The notes under the pieces: model-generated | What the model saw: only the letters and a program-made list of their open reading frames with translations | Databases searched by the model: none | What the model was told of the DNA's origin: nothing | From: JAWKSY01 sp041402125 | GTDB taxonomy: Bacteria; Planctomycetota; GCA-002687715; DRQF01 | DNA length: 64,000 bases | Assembly: GCA_041402125.1 (NCBI GenBank) | Contig: JAWKSY010000003.1 | Coordinates: forward strand, 310,001-374,000 | Reading direction: 5' to 3' | Position numbers and translations under genes: made by a program | Shown here: positions 7,834-15,872 of the stretch, one piece after another | Position numbering within the stretch: the stretch's first letter is position 1 | How the letters are laid out: every line of letters starts with the position of its first letter

Positions 7834-10040
7834 CGCGCATCGCGGTGGACGTCGCCGTCCCGATCCCCCTGCACCGTTCGTTCTCCTACTCCGCCCCCGC
7901 CGAGGACGCCGAGCGGCTTCGTCCCGGCGTCCGCGTCCGCGTCCCCTTCGCGGGGCGCCGCCTCGTCGGCTTCGTCCTCGGGCCTTCCGACCTCGACCCG
8001 TCGACGTTGAAGGACGTCGAGGGAATCCTCGACGCCGCGCCGCTGCTCGGCGCCCGGGAGCTGGAACTCGGGCGTCGCATCGCCCGCCGGTGGGTCTGCG
8101 GCATCGGCGAGGCCCTCGCCGCGATGATCCCCGCCGGGGTCAAGAAGGGCGCCGGCGGGCGCGCCGTGGTCGTCGTGCACGCGGTGCGGCCCGCCGCCGA
8201 CGAGGCGCTCGCCGACTGGCCCGCGCGCGCGAGCGTCAAGCAGCGGGAACTCCTCCGCGCGCTCGTCGAGGAGCCGGAGGGGGTGCCGCGTCAGGTGCTC
8301 GAGCGGAGTCACCGCGTGAGCGCCTCGCCCCTCGAGACCCTCCGACGCAAGGGCCTCGTGCGTTTCGATCGCGAGCGGCGCGAGGAGGACCTCTTCGGCG
8401 CCCTCGAGATCCGCCCCACGAAGGCGCCGCCGCTCAACCCGGACCAGGCCCGGGCCGCGCAGGCGATCGGAGCCTCGATCGACGAGGACCGCCCCGGAAA
8501 CTTCCTCCTCTTCGGCGTCACCGGAAGCGGCAAGACCGAGGTCTATCTCGACGCCATCGGCCGCACGCTCGCGCGCGGTCGCGGCGCGGTGGTGATGGTG
8601 CCGGAGATCTCCCTGACGCCGCAGACCGTCGAACGTTTCGAGTCCCGCTTCGGCGGCGTGGCCGTCCTTCACTCTCACCTCACGGACGCGGATCGGGCCC
8701 GCCAGTGGCACGAGCTCGCCTCCGGCGCCCGGCGCATCGCGATCGGGCCGCGAAGCGCGGTCTTCGCGCCCATCCCCGACCTCGGCCTGGTGATTCTCGA
8801 CGAGGAGCACGAGACGAGCTTCAAGCAGCAGAACGCCCCCCGCTACCACGCTCGCGACGTGGCGCTGATGCGCGGCGAACTCTCCGGCGCCACCGTCGTC
8901 CTGGGCTCGGCCACGCCCAGCCTCGAGACCTGGGAGCTCGCGCGACGCGGCCGACTGCAGCTCCTGCGGATGCCCGAGCGCATCGGGGGCGGCGATCTGC
9001 CGGCGGTGACGCGGATCGACATGCGCTCGCAGCGCCCGACCGGCCCCGGAGGGCTCTTCTCTCCGCTGCTCTCCAGCATGATCCGGCGCAATCTCGACCG
9101 GGGGGAGCAGGCGCTGCTCTTCCTCAACCGGCGGGGATTCCGCACCTCGATCCGCTGCCGCTCGTGCGGCTACACGAAGGTCTGCCGGGACTGCGACGTC
9201 GCGATGACCTGGTACCGGTCACGGGACCATCTCCTCTGCCATCACTGCGGACGGTCCGAGCGGACGCCCGATCGCTGCCCCGAGTGCGGGCACGGCGACA
9301 TCCACTTCAGCGGCATCGGGACCGAACTCGTCGAGCACGCCACGCGGACGCTCTTTCCCGACGCGCGCGTCGCGCGGATCGACAGCGAGACGATGCGCGC
9401 GCGCGGGGCGCACGAGCGGCTCTTCGCCGCGGTGAAGGCGCGCGAGATCGACATCCTCGTCGGCACGCAGATGATCGCGAAGGGACTCGACTTCCCCGGG
9501 ATCACGCTGATCGGCGTCGTCGCCGCCGACACCTCGCTGTGCATCCCGGACTTCCGGGCCGCCGAGCGCACCTTTCAGCTCATGACGCAGGTCGCGGGAC
9601 GGGCCGGGCGCGGCGAGCACGCCGGGCGGGTCTTCGTCCAGACCTACTCGCCGGACCACTACGCGCTCGAGACCGCGGCCCGTCACGACTACGAGGCCTA
9701 CGCCGCGATCGAGCTCGATCACCGGCGCGGGGCGGCGTATCCGCCCTTCGGCGCCCTCGCCCGGGTCGTCGCGCAGGGCCCCGACGAGGGGAAGACGGAC
9801 GAGACGCTGGCCGAGATCGCGCGGGCGCTCCGCGCGGACGGTCCCGCGGCCGGCGTCTCCGTCCTCGGCCCGGCCCCGGCCCCGATCGCCTACCTGAAGC
9901 GGCTCCACCGCCGCCATCTCGTCCTGCGGACCGAGAGCGAGGACGCGCTCGTGGACTTCCTCGCCGCGCACCACGACACCTTCCGGAACCGGCGGGGCGT
10001 CCAGATCCTCGTGGACTGCGATCCCGTCGCGATGCTCTGA
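7830..10040 (+). CDS. priA: Primosomal replication restart helicase PriA
   Basis: 3'-5' superfamily 2 helicase that recognises stalled forks and reloads the replisome. The 736 residues match the family length. An N-terminal DNA-binding domain is followed by Walker A VTGSGKTEVY, the DEEH box, and PRYHARDVA with GSATPSLE. Next comes the zinc region inserted in the helicase core: CRSCGYTKVCRDC and CHHCGRSERTPDRCPECG, eight cysteines for two zinc ions. Late motifs GTQMIAKGLDFPG and QVAGRAGRG complete it. The ATG at 7830 overlaps the upstream stop. The frame is open further upstream only as a shadow of the mazG-like gene. Confidence 0.96.
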   Translation: MTRIAVDVAVPIPLHRSFSYSAPAEDAERLRPGVRVRVPFAGRRLVGFVLGPSDLDPSTLKDVEGILDAAPLLGARELELGRRIARRWVCGIGEALAAMIPAGVKKGAGGRAVVVVHAVRPAADEALADWPARASVKQRELLRALVEEPEGVPRQVLERSHRVSASPLETLRRKGLVRFDRERREEDLFGALEIRPTKAPPLNPDQARAAQAIGASIDEDRPGNFLLFGVTGSGKTEVYLDAIGRTLARGRGAVVMVPEISLTPQTVERFESRFGGVAVLHSHLTDADRARQWHELASGARRIAIGPRSAVFAPIPDLGLVILDEEHETSFKQQNAPRYHARDVALMRGELSGATVVLGSATPSLETWELARRGRLQLLRMPERIGGGDLPAVTRIDMRSQRPTGPGGLFSPLLSSMIRRNLDRGEQALLFLNRRGFRTSIRCRSCGYTKVCRDCDVAMTWYRSRDHLLCHHCGRSERTPDRCPECGHGDIHFSGIGTELVEHATRTLFPDARVARIDSETMRARGAHERLFAAVKAREIDILVGTQMIAKGLDFPGITLIGVVAADTSLCIPDFRAAERTFQLMTQVAGRAGRGEHAGRVFVQTYSPDHYALETAARHDYEAYAAIELDHRRGAAYPPFGALARVVAQGPDEGKTDETLAEIARALRADGPAAGVSVLGPAPAPIAYLKRLHRRHLVLRTESEDALVDFLAAHHDTFRNRRGVQILVDCDPVAML

Positions 10041-10071
10041 GGAGAGGCTCGGCGTTCGCGGGAAGAAGGAG

Positions 10072-10198
10072 ATGCTAGTACGGTGCCAGTCACCGGATGA
10101 GCATTTCCGTTCCACCGCATCCGCATGCAAAGCCGATTCGCCCGGAAATGCTCGTCCGGTGACTGGCACCGTACTAGCATCTGGCACCGTACGTGCAT
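10072..10198. repeat. Long imperfect palindrome, copy A of the GTACGGTGCCAGTCACC family
   Basis: Arms at 10072-10109 and 10143-10180 are 38 nt each with a single mismatch and enclose a 33-nt spacer. The arm contains GTACGGTGCCAGTCACC followed by GGATGAGCAT. Immediately after the right arm an extra partial copy of the outer end (CTGGCACCGTACGTGCAT, 10181-10198) remains. It lies between priA and the 3' end of the HEAT lipoprotein gene, which converge on it. It resembles REP/BIME-type elements in layout; no REP-associated transposase lies in the window. Confidence 0.9.
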
Positions 10199-10270
10199 CC
10201 GAGAGCGAACGAGCGGCCCCGAACGCAGTAACGAGCACGCGCGTCCTGGAAGTCCGAATCGATGCGGCGG

Positions 10271-11224
10271 TCAGGAACCCTGGTGCTGCCGGCTGTTCCA
10301 GTAGGCGGCCCAGGCCTCGCGACGGCGCTCGAAGTCCTGGCCCGTCAGGACGCGGAGGGACTTGTGGGACGCCCGCGACACGTCGATGGACGGGTCGTCG
10401 ATCGCGTCGATCAGGCGCGGGATGGCGCGCTGGTCGCCGATGCGCGCCAGCGCGTAGGCGGCGCGGATGCGGACGAGGGCCTTCTCGTCATCCATCGCGC
10501 GGATGAGGAAGGGAACCGCACCGGGATCGCCGAGCGCGCCCAACGCGGCGGCGACGTGCACGCGCACGCCGGCATCATGGTCTTCCATCGCCGCCGTCAG
10601 CGGGAGGTAGAGCTCGCCCTGCCCCTTCTTCGTCGCGTGGACGAGGACGAGGGCGGCGTTGCTCCGGATGTCCGGAGCGCTGTGCGAGAGGAAGGGCGTC
10701 ACCTTCGTGGCGTCGATCGTGACGTCCGCCTCGGCGAGCCGGCCGAGGGACAGGAGCGCTCCGACCAGCACGTCGGCGTCCGAGTCCCGCAGCGCGCTCT
10801 CGAGCGGAGCGACGGCCTGGGGACGGCCGCTGAATCCGAGGCCGGCGGCCGCGATCTTCCGCCAGCGCGGATTCGCGTGCGTGAGATCCTCGGCGATCTC
10901 GTCGAAGTGCTTGTTCACGAACTGCTCGAGCGCGGTCCCGAGCCCGTCGGACTTCGCGTACTCCTGACGCTGCACGGCGAGCCACCACTGGTCGAGCGAA
11001 CGCTGGAGCTGGAGTCGACGATCGGTCCGGGCCCGGGTCTCGGCCGTGCCCATTCCCGAGGCATTCATCGCCATCTCGGGCGAGCCGCCCGTCGCCATCG
11101 ACTCGTTGCCGCCCGAGGTGTCCGACTCGGCGGCCATCTCCCCGTCGGACTTTCCGCTCGTCGTGCAGGCCCCGCACACGAGGGCCGCCGCGAGGATCAG
11201 GATCGTCGCTCTCATCCGCTTCAC
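10271..11224 (-). CDS. HEAT-repeat lipoprotein
   Basis: 317 residues. The N-terminus is a lipoprotein-like signal (MKRMRATILILAAALVC then GAC, lipid Cys about residue 20), followed by a Ser/Gly/Met-rich spacer. From about residue 110 there are repeated helix pairs of the HEAT/PBS-lyase type, for example RKIAAAGLGFSGRPQAVAPL, HVAAALGALGDPGAVPFLI and RAAYALARIGDQRAIPRLI, each about 30 residues apart. Such solenoids bind protein partners; no enzymatic motif is present. It lies 40 nt downstream of the thioesterase gene and is probably cotranscribed with it. The partner is unknown. Confidence 0.8.
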   Translation of the reverse strand: MKRMRATILILAAALVCGACTTSGKSDGEMAAESDTSGGNESMATGGSPEMAMNASGMGTAETRARTDRRLQLQRSLDQWWLAVQRQEYAKSDGLGTALEQFVNKHFDEIAEDLTHANPRWRKIAAAGLGFSGRPQAVAPLESALRDSDADVLVGALLSLGRLAEADVTIDATKVTPFLSHSAPDIRSNAALVLVHATKKGQGELYLPLTAAMEDHDAGVRVHVAAALGALGDPGAVPFLIRAMDDEKALVRIRAAYALARIGDQRAIPRLIDAIDDPSIDVSRASHKSLRVLTGQDFERRREAWAAYWNSRQHQGS

Positions 11225-11264
11225 TCCAGTCGAAGCCCGCCGTTCCGACCTTGGACGGTCGTTC

Positions 11265-11684
11265 TCAGGCGTCCTTGCGAAAAATGTCGTCCAGCATGAG
11301 GCGCCGCGCGTCCTCGGGAATCGGGGTCGGTCGGCCGTCCGGCCCGGTGCAGGCGAGACGCAACCACCCCTCCGCCAGCACCTTGTCCGTCTCGGCGTGA
11401 ATCACGCGCGTTCCGATCTTGAAACGCACCCTCTCCACCTCGAGCAGTTCGGACTCCACCGTCAGGCGGTCGTCGTACCGCGCCGGAGCGCGGAAGGCGA
11501 GGCGGGACTCGATCACCGGCATCACGAAGCCGCGGGCCTCGAGCGCGGAATACGGACATCCGAGTTCCCGCATCATCTCGGTTCGGCCGACCTCGAAGAA
11601 GACCAGGTAGTTGGCGTGGTACACGACGCCGGCACGGTCGGTGTCGGCGTAGCGAACGCGGATCTCCGTCCGATGCACCGCCAC
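11265..11684 (-). CDS. YbgC/4HBT-family acyl-CoA thioesterase
   Basis: Hot-dog-fold thioesterase of about 139 residues. The 4HBT signature is complete: VRYADTDRAGVVYHANYLVFFEVGRTE, with the catalytic Asp and the YHANY motif. Family members hydrolyse short acyl-CoAs or acyl-ACP, and YbgC proper works with the Tol-Pal system, though no tol genes lie nearby. I chose the GTG at 11684, preceded by a GGGGGGA ribosome-binding stretch; an upstream ATG at 11750 would add 22 residues without homology. The HEAT lipoprotein gene follows on the same strand. Confidence 0.88.
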   Translation of the reverse strand: MAVHRTEIRVRYADTDRAGVVYHANYLVFFEVGRTEMMRELGCPYSALEARGFVMPVIESRLAFRAPARYDDRLTVESELLEVERVRFKIGTRVIHAETDKVLAEGWLRLACTGPDGRPTPIPEDARRLMLDDIFRKDA

Positions 11685-11902
11685 CCGGAATCCCCCCTGC
11701 CGCTGCCCGATCACTATAGGCGGCGGGGCGCGGCGGTCAATGCGGAGCACCCGGCTTGAGGCCCTCCCCCGCTTCCCGTAAATTTCCGCCGAGCCGGGAT
11801 TTCCGCCCCGTGGCGGTCTCGACTCGACCCGTCCCCGCCCGCTCCGCGGGGGCCCGATCTCGACGCGGGACGCCCCGCCGAACCAGGGAGGCCATCGCCG
11901 CG

Positions 11903-12385
11903 ATGAACGTCGGGCTCGTACTGGGCGTCGTGACCGTCGCCCTCGTGGGGATCTTCGCCACCACGGCGTCGCCGCGACAGCGGAACGGGGTCGTCCTCGC
12001 CTGGCTCTTCCCGGGCCTCGGGCACTTCTACCTGGGGGAGCGGAAGCGGGGCCTCGTCCTCGGCGGGATGATCGTCGCGACCTTCCTCGTCGGGATGATC
12101 CTCGCGGACTTCCGCAACATCTCGCCCTTCGACCGCCACCCGACCTGGGGCATCGCCCACGCCTTCGGGGGTCTGATGTCGGGACTCGCCGCGCTCCTGA
12201 CCAAGGGGCTGCTGATCAGCCGCGAGAACCCCTTCTACAACGTCGGCTGCCTCTACTCCGGCGTGGCGACGCTCCTGAACATCCTCGCGATGGTCGACGT
12301 CTGGGACCTCGCCGGCGCGAAGGCGAAGGAGCCGGCGGAGGACGCGCCCGAGATGGCCGCGGCGGGAACGGAGGCGACGTCGTGA
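11903..12385 (+). CDS. Small multi-pass membrane protein (DUF6677-like)
   Basis: 160 residues with about four hydrophobic segments. The stretch AWLFPGLGHFYLGERKRG resembles a motif I associate with the planctomycete-enriched DUF6677 family (AW..PGLGH...G...KG); the family name is from memory. The start at 11903 is preceded by CAGGGAGG; the frame is open back to 11756 but that part is Arg/Pro-rich and not membrane-like. The stop overlaps the next start (GTGA). The role is unknown; PGLGH-type proteins are small inner-membrane proteins of uncharacterised function. Confidence 0.7.
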   Translation: MNVGLVLGVVTVALVGIFATTASPRQRNGVVLAWLFPGLGHFYLGERKRGLVLGGMIVATFLVGMILADFRNISPFDRHPTWGIAHAFGGLMSGLAALLTKGLLISRENPFYNVGCLYSGVATLLNILAMVDVWDLAGAKAKEPAEDAPEMAAAGTEATS

Positions 12386-12576
12386 CCCTCTTCCAGAGCA
12401 TCCTCCTCTTCCTCCCGCTCTGCTTCGTGATCTGCTTCTTCTCGACCGCGATGCGCAAGCGCGATCTCGGCGAGGTGACGCGAGGCTCACTGCGGCTCTT
12501 CGCCTACATGACCCTGACCATCGTCGCCGTCTGCCTCGTCCTCCACCTCGCGATGGAGTGGCTCCTCGCCGACTGA
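12382..12576 (+). CDS. Small two-TM membrane protein
   Basis: 64 residues, GTG start overlapping the previous stop by 4 nt. Two hydrophobic segments (about residues 5-22 and 40-60) flank a short basic loop RKRDLGEVTRGS. It is probably a partner of the upstream PGLGH protein because of the coupling. I do not recognise a family. The last 90 nt lie antisense to the 3' end of dprA. Confidence 0.65.
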   Translation: MTLFQSILLFLPLCFVICFFSTAMRKRDLGEVTRGSLRLFAYMTLTIVAVCLVLHLAMEWLLAD

Positions 12577-13725
12577 GGACCGCGCCCCCCGACGCGCCGG
12601 AGCGCTCTCCTCACCGAGCGCGAGCCGGAAGCGCAGCGACTCGTCCTTCACGACGAGTCCCCGCAGCTCGAGCGCGAGGAGCCGACCGAGCGCGACGCCC
12701 GGCGGCAGATCGAGGCCCGCGAGGATCTCGTCGAGCGTGGCCGGCTCGTGGTCGAGCAGCCCCAGCAGCCGGCGATCGTTCGCGTCGAGGCCCGCCGGGA
12801 TGGTCGCGGACCTCCCGTCTCGAGGCGTTGCCGGCGCGTCGGTCGCCGCACCGGCGACGAGTCCCTCGGCGACGAGATCCTCGACGGAGCGCACGAGAGT
12901 CGCTCCGTCGCGGAGCAGCGCCAGCGTTCCGCGACTCGTCGGACTGTCGACCGGGCCCGGCAGGGCCAGGACCTCGCGGCCGAGCTCCGCCGCCCAGCGC
13001 GCGGTGATCAGCGCTCCGCTCCTCTCGTCCGCCTCCACCACGACGACGGCCGTCGCCAGCGCCGCGATGATCCGGTTGCGGCGCGGGAAGTTCCGGGCGA
13101 GGGGCGGCACGTCCGGCGGGAACTCGCTGAGCAGTCCTCCACGCTCCGCGATGCGCTCCGCGAGCTCCAGGTTCTCGGTCGGGTAGGGACGGCGGAGCCC
13201 CGACCCCAGCACCGCGAAGGGTCGGCCCGGGCCGACGAGCGACCCCTCGTGAGCGGCGGTGTCGACGCCCCGGGCGAGACCGCTGACGACGCCGACGCCC
13301 CGGGCCGAGAGTTCCCGCCCGAACTGCGCCGCCACCCGTCTCCCGTAGCGGCTCGCGCGACGCGAGCCCACGATCGCGATCAGCGGCTCCGCCGGCCCGG
13401 GCGCCCGGCCCCGGAGGTAGAGCGCGATGGGCGGGTTCGGGAGCTGCCGCAGCCGATCCGGATAGCGCGGGTCGTCGTGCAGCACCGGCTCGATGCCCGC
13501 CTCGGCACAGGCGGCGAGCACGGCGCGGCCCGCGGCCCGGAGATCGGCGCCGCCCAGACGTCGGCGGAGGCGAGCCGCGGCCGCCCGCGCGCCGGGATCT
13601 CCTTCCGGCGCCTCGCCGCTCCCGCCGCCCGGCTCGAGCCGGTTCAGTTCGCGCAGGCCCGCGAACCCCGTCGCGTCCAGACCGAGCGCGAACTCACGCG
13701 AGGCGTCGGACTCCGCGTCCCTCAC
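12487..13725 (-). CDS. dprA: DNA-processing protein DprA
   Basis: DprA (Smf) binds incoming single-stranded DNA during transformation and loads RecA. The 412 residues show an N-terminal SAM-like part and then the Rossmann domain with IAIVGSRRASRYGRRVA, VVSGLARGVDTAAHEG, LGSGLRRPYP, FPRRNRIIAALATAVVVVEA and SGALITARWAAELGR. A C-terminal winged helix like DprA DML1 is visible (LDANDRRLLGLLDHEPATLDEILAGL). The GTG start at 13725 overlaps the stop of the upstream gene (GTGA). The final 30 or so residues are charged and read through the opposite-strand membrane gene. Confidence 0.93.
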   Translation of the reverse strand: MRDAESDASREFALGLDATGFAGLRELNRLEPGGGSGEAPEGDPGARAAAARLRRRLGGADLRAAGRAVLAACAEAGIEPVLHDDPRYPDRLRQLPNPPIALYLRGRAPGPAEPLIAIVGSRRASRYGRRVAAQFGRELSARGVGVVSGLARGVDTAAHEGSLVGPGRPFAVLGSGLRRPYPTENLELAERIAERGGLLSEFPPDVPPLARNFPRRNRIIAALATAVVVVEADERSGALITARWAAELGREVLALPGPVDSPTSRGTLALLRDGATLVRSVEDLVAEGLVAGAATDAPATPRDGRSATIPAGLDANDRRLLGLLDHEPATLDEILAGLDLPPGVALGRLLALELRGLVVKDESLRFRLALGEESAPARRGARSSVGEEPLHREVEDEADGDDGQGHVGEEPQ

Positions 13726-15128
13726 GAGACCACCGTCGCGAAGGCCGGCGAGGCCGTCGCGCTGGAGAAGTCGAAGGGGTCGTCGAGGACCACGAAGGAC
13801 CAGTGGAGGACGAGCCCGACGAGCGCCGGGTCGTCCGGGAGCGCGATCGGAGCGAGGAGCGTCCCGCTGCCGTCCAGCAGTCCCCACACGAAGGGCCAGA
13901 GCCCGGCCGCGCCGGCCTGATACCAGTCGAACAGGGGTCCCGGAGCGAGCGAGAATCCCGCGGCACCGGCCCCCCGGCCCGTCCGGGCGTCGGAGAGCCC
14001 GGTGAGGATCATGCGCCAGGGCCGGCCCGCGGCGCGGAAGACGAGCTGCCCCGTCGCTCCCGCGGCGAGCGGAGGATCCGCCTCGATCCCGAAGGGCGCG
14101 TCCGCGGCGTCGAAGGGATCGACGCGCCAGGCGACCTCCTCCCGCGAACCGACCTCGTCTCCGTCGGGATCGTCCTCGCCGCCGGCGCCGAGAACATGGT
14201 CCAGCGCCTGCCCGACGCCCGGCGCGGCGGAACCGGGGAGCACGGCGAGGACGCTCGTCGTCCCGGTGAGGCCGTCGTCGAGTCGTCGCAGGGTGCCGCC
14301 CAGCGCGTCGACGAACACCGGGCGACCCCGACCGTCGAGGGCGAGGCACTGCGGCTGCCCCCCCACCCCGTGCGCGATCGAGAACGCGCCGCCGGGCTCG
14401 CGAAGCTCGATGACGCCGGACCCGGCGCGCGCGAGAGCGAGCGCCCCATCGGCGCCGACGACGAAGTCTCGGACGTCCGCCGGGACGGGGCGCACCGCGA
14501 CGAGTCCTCCCTGAGGCCCGTAGCGGCGGAGCTCCGGCGGAAGGGCCGTGAGGACCCAGGCGCCCCCGTCCGGCGCGACCCGGAGCGCGAGCGGCAGGAT
14601 GCCGAGGGGCCAGAGTCCGAGGGGACTTCCCGCCCCATCCAGCCTCAGGAGCGTCGCCGGGGCGAGCCCGGGATCGAGGACGAGCCACGCTCCGCCGTCC
14701 GGACGCCGCGCGAGGAGATCCGCGCCGTCGGGAAGGGACGCGATCGTCGCGACCGCGCCGTCAGCCTCGATCTCGAGGAGAGAGGCCGATCCGCCCGCGG
14801 CGTCGCGCGTCACCACGCGGACCGTGCCGGAGCTCCCCGTGGCGAGGCCCCGGGGGAATCCGGGCAGGGGGATCTCGAGCACCGTCCCCGTCGCGGGGTC
14901 CGCCCGATGGAGACGCGGAGTGGCCGCATCGGCGAGCCAGGCCGCGCCGGTCCCGTCGGTTGCCCCGCGCAGCAGCTCACCGGCGCCGGAGACCTCGATC
15001 CAGGCTCCCCCGTCGGGGCCGAAGACGCGAGCGACGTCGGCGTCGGGGTCGATGAAGAGCAGCCCCTGGGCGCCCGCGGTGGCGGACGCGAGCAGGAGCG
15101 CGAAGGCTCGGAGGAGAAGGCCGTCCAT
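13722..15128 (-). CDS. Secreted beta-propeller-like protein with Ca-binding-type loop
   Basis: 468 residues beginning with a signal peptide (MDGLLLRAFALLLASATAGA). Residues about 25-300 repeat a DGGAW or DGTGAAW blade pattern about every 40 residues, typical of SMP-30/NHL-like six- or seven-blade propellers. Near 310-340 the acidic stretch EDDPDGDEVGSREE followed by VDPFDAADAP resembles a thrombospondin-3 or dockerin-like calcium loop. The C-terminal 120 residues form a separate beta-rich domain (FDWYQAGAAGLWPFVWG) that I do not recognise. It is exported, possibly to the cell surface. It is coupled to dprA by a 4-nt overlap, a curious pairing with no obvious functional link. The upstream side is the tandem-repeat region. 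Confidence 0.7.
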   Translation of the reverse strand: MDGLLLRAFALLLASATAGAQGLLFIDPDADVARVFGPDGGAWIEVSGAGELLRGATDGTGAAWLADAATPRLHRADPATGTVLEIPLPGFPRGLATGSSGTVRVVTRDAAGGSASLLEIEADGAVATIASLPDGADLLARRPDGGAWLVLDPGLAPATLLRLDGAGSPLGLWPLGILPLALRVAPDGGAWVLTALPPELRRYGPQGGLVAVRPVPADVRDFVVGADGALALARAGSGVIELREPGGAFSIAHGVGGQPQCLALDGRGRPVFVDALGGTLRRLDDGLTGTTSVLAVLPGSAAPGVGQALDHVLGAGGEDDPDGDEVGSREEVAWRVDPFDAADAPFGIEADPPLAAGATGQLVFRAAGRPWRMILTGLSDARTGRGAGAAGFSLAPGPLFDWYQAGAAGLWPFVWGLLDGSGTLLAPIALPDDPALVGLVLHWSFVVLDDPFDFSSATASPAFATVVS

Positions 15129-15214
15129 GGTCCGCTCCGGACCGGGGACGAGTCGGAGTGCGGGAAGGAGGACGACGGACGTCGCTCCGGGTGACGCTCG
15201 CTCTGGAAGTGGAG

Positions 15215-15517
15215 GCGAGTGCTGTGTCGGATGCGAGTGCTGTGTCGGATGCGAGTGCGGTGTCGGATGCGAGTGCGGTGTCGGATGCGAGTGCGGTGTC
15301 GGATGCGAGTGCGGTGTCGGATGCGAGTGCGGTGTCGGATGCGAGTGCGGTGTCGGATGCGAGTGCGGTGTCGGATGCGAGTGCGGTGTCGGATGCGAGT
15401 GCGGTGTCGGATGCGAGTGCGGTGTCGGATGCGAGTGCGGTGTCGGATGCGAGTGCGGTGTCGGATGCAGTGCGATGGATGCGAGTGGCGGTGTCGGATG
15501 CGAGTGCGGTGTCGGAT
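15215..15517. repeat. 18-bp tandem array leading into palindrome copy B
   Basis: Fourteen consecutive 18-bp units (15215-15466) of GCGAGTGCGGTGTCGGAT, then a degenerate 14-nt and a 19-nt unit and one more regular unit ending at 15517. The first two units carry GCTGT instead of GCGGT. The array runs in phase straight into the left arm of the palindrome at 15516, whose first 18 nt (ATGCGAGTACGGTGCCAG) differ from the unit at only three positions. It opens reading frames on both strands, giving Ser/Ala/Val/Asp or Arg/His/Thr/Ile repeats, which I do not consider genes. Confidence 0.95.
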
Positions 15518-15624
15518 GCGAGTACGGTGCCAGTCACCCGATGTGCATTTCCGGGCGAACGTGTTCCGCGAGCAGACGCATGTGAACGGAAATGCACATC
15601 GGGTGACTGGCACCGTACTCGCAT
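15516..15624. repeat. Perfect 38-bp palindrome, copy B of the GTACGGTGCCAGTCACC family
   Basis: Arms 15516-15553 and 15587-15624 match at all 38 positions and enclose a 33-nt spacer. The inner half reads CCGATGTGCATTTCCG rather than the GGATGAGCAT of copy A, so it is a second subtype. Spacer length is the same as in copy A although the spacer sequence differs. Confidence 0.95.
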
Positions 15625-15780
15625 CTCCGGGCGAATCGCGCGGCGCGACCACCGTACTCGCATCTCCGGGCGAATGCGCGGCGCGACCACCGTACTCGCA
15701 TCTCCGGGCGAATGCGCGGCGCGACCAACCGCACTCGCATCTCCGGACGAATGCGCGGCGCGACCGCCACTCGCATCTCC
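15613..15780. repeat. 36-39-bp tandem array on the right side of palindrome B
   Basis: The octamer ACTCGCAT recurs at 15617, 15656, 15694, 15733 and 15769, giving spacings of 39, 38, 39 and 36 bp. Each unit holds a copy of the palindrome's outer end (CCGTACTCGCAT) plus CTCCGGGCGAATGCGCGGC and GCGACC. It mirrors the 18-bp array on the other side but has a longer unit. No gene is present between 15129 and 15872. Confidence 0.9.
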
Positions 15781-15817
15781 GACGGACGCGGCCCGTGGAT
15801 CACGCGCGCCGGAACGA

Positions 15818-15850
15818 GAAGGGCCCGCGACCGGAGGCCGCGAGCCCTTC
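15818..15850 (-). terminator. Terminator hairpin after flagellin
   Basis: GAAGGGCCCGCG (15818-15829) pairs with CGCGAGCCCTTC (15839-15850) with one G-T mismatch around a 9-nt loop, 23 nt past the flagellin stop. A strong U-tract is absent, as in many GC-rich genomes. Confidence 0.55.
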
Positions 15851-15872
15851 CTGCGTGGCGCTTCTTCCTCGA

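Noticed and set aside
15215..15517. CRISPR-like array
   Set aside because: Units are directly contiguous with no variable spacers and no cas genes are near.
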